Origin: an uncultured Allomuricauda sp.
GTDB lineage: Bacteria; Bacteroidota; Bacteroidia; Flavobacteriales; Flavobacteriaceae
DNA: 64,000 nt
Direction: 5' to 3'
Assembly (NCBI RefSeq): GCF_947499585.1
Contig: NZ_CANMOO010000001.1
Coordinates: forward strand, 248,001 to 312,000
Shown here: positions 28,636-36,982 of the stretch, piece by piece
Layout of the letters: the number at the start of each line of letters is the position of its first letter
Numbering within the stretch: the stretch's first letter is position 1
Notes under the pieces: generated by a model
Told to the model about the DNA's origin: nothing
Seen by the model: the letters and a program-made list of their open reading frames with translations, nothing else
Databases searched by the model: none
Made by a program: the position numbers and the translations under genes

Positions 28636-28671
28636 AAAAAAAAGAATCCAATCATAAATTTAATTGGATTC
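28636..28671 (-). terminator. Strong intrinsic terminator after susD
   Basis: On the minus strand a 9-bp perfect stem (GAATCCAAT / ATTGGATTC) with a 10-nt loop is followed by eight U. It lies between susD and the FG-GAP gene, inside what otherwise looks like one operon. Confidence 0.8.
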
Positions 28672-28714
28672 CTCAAAATGATTTAAACTATATGATTAAA
28701 AATAGGATTCTTGT

Positions 28715-30238
28715 CTAATATCCCGTGTTTTGATCTAATAGTCCGTCAGATCTATCCACTTCTGATTGAGGGAATGGAAACACTTCATACCTTGGATCCC
28801 AATCGCCTCCAAAAATTGTTGGTCCTAAATCCCAGCGAACAATATCAAACCATCTATGTGGCTCTAAAGCCAACTCTACTCTTTTTTCTTGCATCATAGC
28901 AGTCAACAAATCTCCATCTGCGGCAGTAGTGGCAGCAAGGCCAGCTCTAGTTCTAATATCATCTATTTGAGTTCTAGCAATTCCCAAGTCTCCACTACCT
29001 CTAATAAGCGCCTCTGCATACAACAATTTCACCTCTGCTAAACGCATCCAACGTTCATTATTGAAGTCTGCTTGTTGGTTAGGGGCATGATTTCCTGGAA
29101 CTGTATTTATTTCACCACGATACTTTTTTAAGGTATAATTTGTTGAAGACCATTCTGTATCATAAGGTAAAGATTCGAATGTTGTGAAATACATATCACC
29201 ATCTTGATATAGAATAGTGGGTAATCTAGTATCTCCAGCTTCAAAAGAATCTACTAAATCCTGTGTGGGAGCCCACCAACCTAGTTTACCCCCGGGAGCC
29301 CCGTTTCCAGCATCCCAGTACCAACCGCGGCCTGTACCTTGTGATGCTTTGAAGTTTTCTGAATGAGTGTCATCAAAAACCCAAAGGTTATCATCAGACT
29401 GTGGCCCACCATATTGAATTTCAAAAATAGATTCTGAGTTATTTTCATTGGTAAAGGCAAAAACATCTTCGTAATTAGGAACTAGGCTAAATGGGCCATT
29501 GTTGACAACATTGGCAAGCGCTGTTGTGGCAGCTGGCCAATCCTCTCTGAACACATTTACTTTTCCAATTAAGGCTGTTGCGGCCCAAGATGTAGCTCTT
29601 CCTGTATTACTGGAATCCCAAGCATCTGGTAAACCCGCAGCGGCTGTACCTAAATCACCAAGAATGGCGGTATACAAATCCTCTTGCGTGGCATTTGGCA
29701 ATGCTAGATTATTAATATCCGTTAAAACTTCTAATGCTATAGGTGGAGTTCCAAACATTTTCATTGCTTGAAAATGAAACCAAGCTCTCAGGAACTTTGC
29801 TTCAGCTTCTAAAACGGTTTTGTCCTCTGCTGTTAACTCATTGTCTCCATCCAAATTCCCCAATACCAGATTCGCACGAAAAATTCCTTCATAAATCTGT
29901 GTGTACACTGCTGCATATGGAACATCTGCTGCCCTTAATTGCAGGTTGTCAACGTCTATGGAGATTTGATCACTAGTCACTGGGTCGGCTGCAACATCAT
30001 CCGTAATCACCATTGACAGTTTCCAATACTCACCTCTCTCCGATAATGTTTCGGTACTTGTGCCCCAAAAATCCTGTATGGATGAATAGGCTGCAAAGAT
30101 TGCGCCGTCAAAATCCGCACGACTATTGTAAAATGTATCAATAGTAATACTATCTAAAGGCTGTAAATCTAGCTCATCGTCGCATGACAAGACTGTCAAC
30201 GTACAGATAGCGACAAGAAATAAAATTTTACTTTTCAT
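28715..30238 (-). CDS. SusD/RagB-family outer-membrane glycan-binding lipoprotein
   Basis: This is a 507-aa lipoprotein (C19 in 'LTVLSCDDE'). It has the SusD N-terminal signature 'LDLQPLDSITIDTFYNSRADF' and the C-terminal RagB block ('RWMRLAEVKLLYAEALIRG', 'VELALEPHRWFDIVRWDLG'). It forms the lid of the TonB-dependent transporter encoded immediately upstream (31-bp gap) and captures the oligosaccharide at the cell surface. A terminator follows the gene. Confidence 0.95.
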   Translation of the reverse strand: MKSKILFLVAICTLTVLSCDDELDLQPLDSITIDTFYNSRADFDGAIFAAYSSIQDFWGTSTETLSERGEYWKLSMVITDDVAADPVTSDQISIDVDNLQLRAADVPYAAVYTQIYEGIFRANLVLGNLDGDNELTAEDKTVLEAEAKFLRAWFHFQAMKMFGTPPIALEVLTDINNLALPNATQEDLYTAILGDLGTAAAGLPDAWDSSNTGRATSWAATALIGKVNVFREDWPAATTALANVVNNGPFSLVPNYEDVFAFTNENNSESIFEIQYGGPQSDDNLWVFDDTHSENFKASQGTGRGWYWDAGNGAPGGKLGWWAPTQDLVDSFEAGDTRLPTILYQDGDMYFTTFESLPYDTEWSSTNYTLKKYRGEINTVPGNHAPNQQADFNNERWMRLAEVKLLYAEALIRGSGDLGIARTQIDDIRTRAGLAATTAADGDLLTAMMQEKRVELALEPHRWFDIVRWDLGPTIFGGDWDPRYEVFPFPQSEVDRSDGLLDQNTGY

Positions 30239-30269
30239 GATTTTTCTTTTATTTTAAAATAACAATTTT

Positions 30270-33200
30270 TTAGTTAAAACTAACTGACCATCCCAATTGA
30301 ATTATCCTGGGTAAAGGAGCCTGTCCATCATCTTGCCCTGTTGCAAGCGGGTTATTACCTTTTTGGAAACTTTGGGCTCGACCAACTTCTGGATCAAAAC
30401 CTGAATAGTTGGTGAAAGTCGCTAGATTCTGTACACTTACAAAAAACCTCATATTGGATACAAAATTATTAGTCCAACTTTGTAATGCGTCTTTAGGTAC
30501 GGTATACCCAAATTGTATGTTCTGGATCCTTAAGTAATCCGCATCCTCAATAAAACGGTCTGAGATACGGTTATTTCCATTTGGATCTCCAGTACCTGCC
30601 AATCTAGGGTTAGAGCTGGAATTGGTTGTGCCTTCTCCTGTCCATCGGTTTAATACCTGAGTGCTGAAATTGTTAGTTCCCGTCAATCCTTCCAATGTTA
30701 TCCTTGATGAATTGAAAATCTGCCTGTCACCAACTCCTCTTAACAAGGCTGAAAAATCAAATCCCTTGTACTTGGCTTGAAGATTTAAGCCATAAAAGAA
30801 TCCAGGGTAAGGACTACCTAGTATGGTTCTATCTCCTGCATCTACTCTACCATCACCATTTACATCCACAAATCGGATATCTCCTGGAGAGGGAGTACCA
30901 TTGGCATCTGGAATTGCTGCAGCGACTTCCGCATCATTTTGGTATAAACCATCTGTTTTATAACCAAAGAAATGACCTAAACTCTCCCCAACAATGGTTC
31001 TATGGGATTGTGCACCTCCTACACCCGTAATTATCGCACTAACCGGTCCTAAACTTTGAACTGTGTTTTTTACGGTCGTTATATTAAAGCCAACGCCATA
31101 TTCAAAATCGTCTCCAATTTTGTCTTTATAATTAAGGGCAAGTTCAATACCCGAATTGGTAATTTCACCTGCATTTGTAGGGGCAGGCAAAAAGAATCCA
31201 CTAGCAAATGGAAGAGGCAAGTTTACTAATGCGTCCTCATTTGTTTTCTTGAAATAATCAAACACCCCGGTTATTTTACCTTTCATCAAACTGAAATCAA
31301 GACCGATATCGATTTGCTTTGAAGTTTCCCATCCAATTTGCTGATTGGCAAATGTGGTTGGCGCAGGACCAACTACCGTTCCTTGATCATCTCCTAAAAC
31401 ATAAAATATGTTGTTGTTTAATGTAGTAAGGAAAGGAAAAGTTCTGGCTGTACCATCCCCAAGGTTTTGGTTCCCTAATTCACCATAGCCAACTCTTAAC
31501 TTTAAATCATCAATGAAATCATAATCACTCATGAAATCTTCTTGGGAGATTCTCCAACCTACCGAGATAGAAGGGAAAATATCATCTCTATTATCTTCTG
31601 CGAACTTGGAGGTAGCATCTCTACGAACATTAATGGTAGCTAAATACTTTCCTTTATAATTATAGGTCAAACGCCCAATAACACCTTGTAAGGTAAAGAG
31701 ATCTGCTTCATTTGCCCCTGCAACTGTAGTACCACTAGCTGCGAAGTTATCGTTAAACAAGTTTCTACCCTGCAATCTTACTTTGTCAAATCTAAATTTC
31801 GTTTGTTCAAAACCTATTAACGCTCCAAAATTATGATCACCGAAGGTTCTATCATAAGAAAGCGTAGCACCGGTAGTCAACGTCAATTCTATTGGCCTTG
31901 ATTGCACAAGCAAAGACTGTCTAGTAGAATTACCATCAAAAGTGGTCTCAGCTTGTAAGAAATCTCCAGTTCCCACATTGTAATCAATACCAATGGAAGG
32001 TCTTAGTTTTAAGTTGTCTATGATTTCCCATTCTCCAAAAAAGTGCCCCAGCACTTTTCTGTTCTGAATGGTAGTCTTGTTTATTCTTTCATCAGTCAAC
32101 TGTACCAGGTTAGCTCCTGTGGCACCTCCTAAGGTACTTGGGTTGGCTAAATTATAACCAAACGGTCCATCGCCTAGTATCTGAAAATAAGGTGCATTTA
32201 AGGCGGCATTGAAACCTGCGTTTAAGGCTCCCTCACTCTGGGTTAAACGATCACTTTGACTTATCTGTAAGGACTCGCCAAACTTTAATCGTTTCCCAAT
32301 TTTAAATTCAGAATTAGCTCTTAAGGAATAACGACGAAAAGACTGAGCCCGTTGAATACCTTCGTTGTCAAGAAAAGAACCTGAAATGTAATAGGTTCCA
32401 TTTTCACCGCCGCCGCTTACACCGACGTTATGATTTTGGACGAAGCTGTCTTGGAAAATAGCATCTTGCCAATCAACATTGGGTTGTCCGCTAAAAGCCG
32501 AGAAGTCTCTACCCAATTCTTGTTGGATGCCAATATATTGCTGAACGTTGAGAACATCAAGTGTTTCTCTTGGTGAAGCAGAGGATATGTAACCATCATA
32601 GGTTACTTTTGGATCTCCTCTGGTTCCTTTTTTAGTGGTAATGATAATTACACCGTTAGCACCTCTAGCACCATAAATAGCCGCAGAAGCCGCATCTTTT
32701 AAAACATCTATTGATTCGATATCGCTTGGATTAATACTTGCCAATGGATTTGAATCCGTAGTAGATGATGTATTTACCGTTATGTTATTGGTCCCTACTA
32801 ACGGAACACCATCGATTACGTAAAGCGGATTAGCATCTGCACTTAATGTTCCAACACCTCTAATATTAACACTAATAGGAGCTCCTGGGTCACCACTCCT
32901 GTTGGTAATATTAACACCAGAAATGGTACCAGCCAACACTTGATCCACACTTACAATAGGTTGTTTTACAATTTCAACAGCATTAAGAGAACCTACGGCA
33001 CCGGTAAGGTCAGCTTTTCGTTGAGTACCATACCCTACAACTACCACTTCGCTTAAGGATTGGGCGTCAGGTTCCAGCGTCACGTTTATCGTTGTTCTTC
33101 CGTCAACATTAATTTCTTGCACTCCATAGCCTACATAGGAAAAAACAAGGGTGTTGGAACCTTCCGGGACATTGATGGTATAGTTTCCATCAAAATCGGA

Positions 33201-33383
33201 AACGGCACCTGTTGTAGTCCCTTGAACCACAATACTAGCTCCCGGTAAAGGACCATCAGAATCCGCAATAGCTCCAGATACCGTGGTTTGTGCCAACGAT
33301 GTCTGTACTCCGAAAATAAGAAGAACGAACAGTGCAGAAAAGGCTGACTTCGTCGTCTTAAGTTTAGTTAAAGTTTGCTTCAT
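30270..33383 (-). CDS. SusC/RagA-family TonB-dependent transporter
   Basis: This is a 1037-aa outer-membrane transporter. A signal peptide is followed by a carboxypeptidase-regulatory-like domain (about 34-110, 'GAIADSDGPLPGASIVVQGT'), a TonB-box/plug region starting near 'SEVVVVGYGTQRKADLTGAV', and a 22-strand-type barrel ending in an aromatic residue ('QLGWSVSFN'; penultimate Phe). It imports oligosaccharides across the outer membrane with SusD. It is the first gene of the nine-gene minus-strand run, under the palindrome-bearing promoter at 33527-33558. Confidence 0.95.
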   Translation of the reverse strand: MKQTLTKLKTTKSAFSALFVLLIFGVQTSLAQTTVSGAIADSDGPLPGASIVVQGTTTGAVSDFDGNYTINVPEGSNTLVFSYVGYGVQEINVDGRTTINVTLEPDAQSLSEVVVVGYGTQRKADLTGAVGSLNAVEIVKQPIVSVDQVLAGTISGVNITNRSGDPGAPISVNIRGVGTLSADANPLYVIDGVPLVGTNNITVNTSSTTDSNPLASINPSDIESIDVLKDAASAAIYGARGANGVIIITTKKGTRGDPKVTYDGYISSASPRETLDVLNVQQYIGIQQELGRDFSAFSGQPNVDWQDAIFQDSFVQNHNVGVSGGGENGTYYISGSFLDNEGIQRAQSFRRYSLRANSEFKIGKRLKFGESLQISQSDRLTQSEGALNAGFNAALNAPYFQILGDGPFGYNLANPSTLGGATGANLVQLTDERINKTTIQNRKVLGHFFGEWEIIDNLKLRPSIGIDYNVGTGDFLQAETTFDGNSTRQSLLVQSRPIELTLTTGATLSYDRTFGDHNFGALIGFEQTKFRFDKVRLQGRNLFNDNFAASGTTVAGANEADLFTLQGVIGRLTYNYKGKYLATINVRRDATSKFAEDNRDDIFPSISVGWRISQEDFMSDYDFIDDLKLRVGYGELGNQNLGDGTARTFPFLTTLNNNIFYVLGDDQGTVVGPAPTTFANQQIGWETSKQIDIGLDFSLMKGKITGVFDYFKKTNEDALVNLPLPFASGFFLPAPTNAGEITNSGIELALNYKDKIGDDFEYGVGFNITTVKNTVQSLGPVSAIITGVGGAQSHRTIVGESLGHFFGYKTDGLYQNDAEVAAAIPDANGTPSPGDIRFVDVNGDGRVDAGDRTILGSPYPGFFYGLNLQAKYKGFDFSALLRGVGDRQIFNSSRITLEGLTGTNNFSTQVLNRWTGEGTTNSSSNPRLAGTGDPNGNNRISDRFIEDADYLRIQNIQFGYTVPKDALQSWTNNFVSNMRFFVSVQNLATFTNYSGFDPEVGRAQSFQKGNNPLATGQDDGQAPLPRIIQLGWSVSFN

Positions 33384-33526
33384 AATCTTTAAAAATTGGT
33401 TATTGAATTAATTTTAATTGAGTTTAGTTAATGAATAGTGAAACGGTTCATCTTACAAGCCAACAGCTCACTATAACTGAATTTCAAACTCTTCAAAAGA
33501 TGATATGTTTTTTGAAAAAATGATTA

Positions 33527-33539
33527 ACTATGATATAGT
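33527..33539. promoter_or_regulatory. Operator palindrome at the susC promoter (ACTATATCATAGT on minus strand)
   Basis: The 13-bp site is identical to the one at 34959-34971 and lies 11 nt downstream of the -7 box, as it does there. On the minus strand it is preceded by TAGCAC, matching TAGCAT at the other site. The position over the start of transcription suits a repressor, most likely the GntR/LacI hybrid encoded next door. Confidence 0.75.
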
Positions 33540-33550
33540 GTGCTATTAGT

Positions 33551-33558
33551 CAAATGTA
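33551..33558 (-). promoter_or_regulatory. -7 promoter element TACATTTG for susC
   Basis: This is a perfect TAnnTTTG box on the minus strand. At 19 bp upstream the -33 position reads TTTA, one base off TTTG. It gives a leader of about 160 nt before susC. The rest of the 33384-33828 gap holds only the operator and a second palindrome. Confidence 0.65.
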
Positions 33559-33690
33559 AAACAAAATTTTTAATATTTAAAAATGAGAGTTATAAAATAA
33601 CGGATTTAACAAAATAAGGTGCATTTTGTTGTATTATTGTCATTTCAGGTATTTGAAAAACAAATGGGTGTGTAACAAGTTGTCAAGTGT

Positions 33691-33708
33691 CCACGGGGTT
33701 TACCGTGG
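33691..33708. promoter_or_regulatory. Palindrome CCACGG-N6-CCGTGG upstream of the GntR-type gene
   Basis: The inverted repeat has perfect 6-bp arms and is GC-rich in AT-rich surroundings, 120 bp upstream of the regulator's start. It is unlike the operator shared by the two operons. It could bind a different regulator, such as a catabolite-type factor, or control the regulator gene. Confidence 0.4.
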
Positions 33709-33828
33709 TAAGAGCAGAGTTATATTTACAGCTATTAATGAAAGACAGTTTTGGGTTGGAATTGATATTTAATATTGTTAATCTTATATTGCTCCGATAA
33801 ATAGGGCAACATCTAGAAAGTTAGAAGT

Positions 33829-34842
33829 ATGACAGTGGTTGATGTAATAAATAAGTACCAAGAAAAATATGACTTGACAAAACATGAACATTTGGTGCTG
33901 GGTATTATCGAATCTATTGACGATGGGGTTTTAGAGCGGCAAGATCAACTACCTTCAATAAATGAGATGGTTGCAGAATTGGGTTATGCTAGAAAAACAA
34001 TTGTTGGTGCTTATGAGGAATTAAAGAGCAGAGGACTTGTGGAGTCCAAAAAGGCCAAAGGATATTTTATTGTTAGTAAGGAAACAAATATGGTGAGAAG
34101 AATCGCTTTGCTTCTTTATTCACTTCAGCGTTTTCAAAAGGAATTCTACGACGCTTTCCGTGGAGAATTGGGAGAACGTTTTCAAATTGATGTTTTCTTT
34201 CATCACAATAATTTATCTGTATTTGAGAATACATTGATGAACATTAAGGGTAAATATGGTTTTTATGTAGTGGCTCCCATACCCCATCCAGTGGCAAAAT
34301 CTTTGTTAGGGTCTTTTTCTCCAGATAAATTGCTCGTTGTTGATAGGTTTGTTCAGCCAAGCAAGAAATATTCCTATATCAGTCAAGAGTTTGGGAATTC
34401 AACGTACAGCAAGTTATTAAAGTTACTCCCAAAAATAAGAAAGTACAAGCTATTTGTGTTATTTGTAGATGAAGATGGAGATCTTCCCAATAGTGTTGTA
34501 AATGCATTTGAAAAGTTCTTATCGGATCATAATGTGAAGGGGGTTATAGAAAAGAAATACGACTTGTCTATTTTAAAGAAAGATCATTTGTATTTTGCCA
34601 CAAATGATTCTTTTTTATGGGATATACTAAAAGATTGCGCAGATAAAAAGTATGTTTTAGGGAAAGATGTTGGCATTCTGTCGCATGATGATCACATCAT
34701 TAAAAAATTCATATCTGGTGGAATTACTACAATCTCAACTGACTTCAGCGAAATGGGTGTTCAAGCTGCGTTGCATGTAAAAAGCGGTGAGATTACCCAA
34801 CAAATTACTCCTTCCTATTTAATAGATAGAGGTTCTGTATAA
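33829..34842 (+). CDS. GntR/LacI hybrid (AraR-like) transcriptional regulator
   Basis: This is a 337-aa regulator. An N-terminal GntR-type winged helix (about 17-85, 'LPSINEMVAELGYARKTIVG', 'LKSRGLVESKKAKGYFI') is joined to a periplasmic-binding-protein-like effector domain of the LacI/GalR kind (about 90-337). This is the architecture of AraR of Bacillus. It sits between susC and the GH36-symporter-galKT operon, both of which carry the same palindrome at their promoters. A role as their common sugar-responsive repressor is therefore the simplest reading. The inducer is probably galactose or a galactoside. Confidence 0.85.
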   Translation: MTVVDVINKYQEKYDLTKHEHLVLGIIESIDDGVLERQDQLPSINEMVAELGYARKTIVGAYEELKSRGLVESKKAKGYFIVSKETNMVRRIALLLYSLQRFQKEFYDAFRGELGERFQIDVFFHHNNLSVFENTLMNIKGKYGFYVVAPIPHPVAKSLLGSFSPDKLLVVDRFVQPSKKYSYISQEFGNSTYSKLLKLLPKIRKYKLFVLFVDEDGDLPNSVVNAFEKFLSDHNVKGVIEKKYDLSILKKDHLYFATNDSFLWDILKDCADKKYVLGKDVGILSHDDHIIKKFISGGITTISTDFSEMGVQAALHVKSGEITQQITPSYLIDRGSV

Positions 34843-34939
34843 AACCTTAATCTTTTTTGAAATCTGTGATTTTCATCTAATAAATTGACATAATCCTATT
34901 TTGGAATTTATCAATATGATGACATCTCATTTTTTTTAT

Positions 34940-34947
34940 TATCTTTG
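34940..34947 (+). promoter_or_regulatory. -7 promoter element TATCTTTG for the GH36-galKT operon
   Basis: This is a perfect TAnnTTTG box; the -33 region is not a clear TTG. Its distance to the downstream operator equals that at the susC promoter. It gives a leader of about 240 nt. Confidence 0.6.
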
Positions 34948-34956
34948 AGGAGTAGC

Positions 34957-34973
34957 ATACTATATCATAGTAT
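34957..34973. promoter_or_regulatory. Operator palindrome ATACTAT-ATC-ATAGTAT
   Basis: The arms are perfect 7-bp inverted repeats. The 13-bp core (34959-34971) is identical to the susC site and is likewise preceded by TAGCA-N. It overlaps the predicted transcription start. Confidence 0.75.
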
Positions 34974-35060
34974 TTTATTCCAAAAAGACTTCGTTGTTTG
35001 ATTTTTTTGTTTAGACGCGGTGGCTATTTGTTTTAAAAAGTAATTAACGATATAGTTTGA

Positions 35061-35080
35061 GTTAGTTTAAGTTAGTTTAA
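35061..35080 (+). repeat. Tandem repeat GTTAGTTTAA x2 in the operon leader
   Basis: Two exact 10-bp copies follow a degenerate copy (TATAGTTTGA). They lie in the leader just before the hairpin at 35093. Confidence 0.6.
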
Positions 35081-35092
35081 ATTCAAAAGTGT

Positions 35093-35121
35093 AAAAGCCA
35101 GATAAAATCTATCTGGCTTTT
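35093..35121 (+). terminator. Terminator-like hairpin within the GH36-galKT leader
   Basis: AAAAGCCAGAT and ATCTGGCTTTT form an 11-bp perfect stem with a 7-nt loop. The T-rich arm end serves as U-tract in either direction. It lies 73 bp upstream of the GH36-like start and about 165 nt after the predicted promoter, so it could terminate the leader (attenuation) or end a short RNA. Confidence 0.65.
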
Positions 35122-35194
35122 CTCAGCTATTAATTGACTGCAGTAATTTAATACTAAATATTCTAGCGGTAAAGTTTTAATATTTTTTGAAGAA

Positions 35195-36967
35195 ATGATT
35201 GTAAGTACAACAGAGAAAGAAATAGATTCCCTGATTTTTAATATTAACGAGAAAAATGGTTCAACCAATTTAGAACTGATAACAGATGAAGGTGCTTTAC
35301 AAATTTTTCGATTTGAATATCAGAACCATGGTGGAAGCTTTCCAGAGCCATTAACGCTCCAATGGAGAATACCTGCAACAAAAGTTAAAGGGATGTGGAA
35401 GCCTACTGCCGATTTCTCAAAACGCATAGAGGCCGATTGGGAACTTGAGAACCATGAATCAAGAATATCTATTGATGCCCCTGTTATTTCTCTTTTCGGT
35501 AACAATGATGAAAATGTACTTTGTTTTGCTTGTTCCAATGCAATAAATAGAGTTGAAATGGCTGCAAAATACCGAGAAGAAGACAACCATTTCTACTGTC
35601 AAATCATATTTTTTACTGAAAGCAAATATCCAGTTAAGGATTTTAGTGCGGATATCCGCATTGACCAGCGCAAAATTCATTTTTCTCAAGCCTTAAAAGA
35701 AACTTCAAAATGGTGGGAGGGTTATGAAAACCTAAAGCCGACTTCAGTACCAGCAATAGCGAAAAAACCTTTGTACTCTACATGGTATCAATTTCATCAA
35801 AATCTCAACGAGGATTTACTGTTTAAAGAATGTCAAATTGCTAAAGATTTAGGGTTTGAATCCATCATTATTGATGATGGTTGGCAAACGAAAGATACTA
35901 ATCGTGGATACGACTATACAGGTGATTGGCTTCCAGAACGTTTTCTCAATATGGCTGAGTTGGTCCAAGAAATACAAAATATAGGAATGAAGGTGGGAAT
36001 ATGGTATTCTGTTCCATTTTGCGGTAAAAAATCAAAGGCTTACCAAAAGTTCAAAGGCAAATTTTTGACCGAAAACCATAGGTGGGCGCCCGTTTTTGAC
36101 CCTAGATACCCTGAAGTCAGAAATTATTTGGTTGGTATTTATGTGAGTGCGGTGAAAGATTGGAATCTAGATGGATTGAAACTTGATTTTATCGATGATT
36201 TTAGAAGCTACCAAGAGACTCCTTTCGGTTCTGACAGTGATCGTGACTTTTCATCAATCGATGAGGCCGTAGATGCATTGCTCTCACAAGTAATTGTTGA
36301 AGTCAAAAAAGTAAATCCAGAAATATTTATAGAGTTCAGACAAAAGTATACTGGGCCAGCCATGCGAAAATATGGCAATATGCTTCGTGCTTTTGATTGT
36401 CCAGGGGATTATACCATGAATCGAGTACGTATTGCGGATATAAAAATGTTATGTGGTGATACCGCGGTCCATTCAGATATGGTTACATGGCATTTTGATG
36501 AGACTGTACAAGACGCCGCCCTTCACTATCTAAATACTATTTTTGGCGTGCCTCAAATCTCAGTAATGCTAAACGAAGCGCCAGAGTCTCATTTGAACAT
36601 GATTCGATTTTACACAAAATATTGGAACGAAAATTCGGATATCTTACTGACAGGTAAATTCTTACCCACATCCCCACTTGCTAATTATCCCGTTCAAAAG
36701 GTGGAAAAAGATGATAAAATAATATTGGGCATCTTTGAAAACCAATTTTTAAAACTTACGGAGCTTCATGAAAAAATAGATGTTGTAAATGCAAAACCTT
36801 CTGAAGATGTTGTTTTGGTTGTAAAAAATGGTAAAGGTGAATATAATTGTTCTTTGTATAATTGTGAAGGTATACTTGTGCAAAAGCAAAAGATCTATTT
36901 AGAGGAAGGAATGAACACATTCAAAATTCCTAAATGTGGATTGGCACAAATGAAATCAACTGAATAA
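35195..36967 (+). CDS. Cytosolic GH36-like alpha-galactosidase
   Basis: This is a 590-aa paralogue of the secreted enzyme at 6722-8569, similar along its whole length but without a signal peptide, so it is probably cytosolic. Catalytic landmarks are 'DDGWQ' (227-231), D331 in 'LKLDF' as likely nucleophile and D401 in 'RAFDCP' as likely acid/base. It is the first gene of an operon with a sodium:sugar symporter, galactokinase and galT. The likely task is release of galactose from an imported alpha-galactoside for the Leloir pathway. Confidence 0.87.
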   Translation: MIVSTTEKEIDSLIFNINEKNGSTNLELITDEGALQIFRFEYQNHGGSFPEPLTLQWRIPATKVKGMWKPTADFSKRIEADWELENHESRISIDAPVISLFGNNDENVLCFACSNAINRVEMAAKYREEDNHFYCQIIFFTESKYPVKDFSADIRIDQRKIHFSQALKETSKWWEGYENLKPTSVPAIAKKPLYSTWYQFHQNLNEDLLFKECQIAKDLGFESIIIDDGWQTKDTNRGYDYTGDWLPERFLNMAELVQEIQNIGMKVGIWYSVPFCGKKSKAYQKFKGKFLTENHRWAPVFDPRYPEVRNYLVGIYVSAVKDWNLDGLKLDFIDDFRSYQETPFGSDSDRDFSSIDEAVDALLSQVIVEVKKVNPEIFIEFRQKYTGPAMRKYGNMLRAFDCPGDYTMNRVRIADIKMLCGDTAVHSDMVTWHFDETVQDAALHYLNTIFGVPQISVMLNEAPESHLNMIRFYTKYWNENSDILLTGKFLPTSPLANYPVQKVEKDDKIILGIFENQFLKLTELHEKIDVVNAKPSEDVVLVVKNGKGEYNCSLYNCEGILVQKQKIYLEEGMNTFKIPKCGLAQMKSTE

Positions 36968-36982
36968 CATAAACAACCGATT

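Noticed and set aside
28686..28699. ACTATATGATTAA, similar to the shared operator
   Set aside because: It lacks the second half-site and the TAGCA flank, and no promoter box is at the matching distance.
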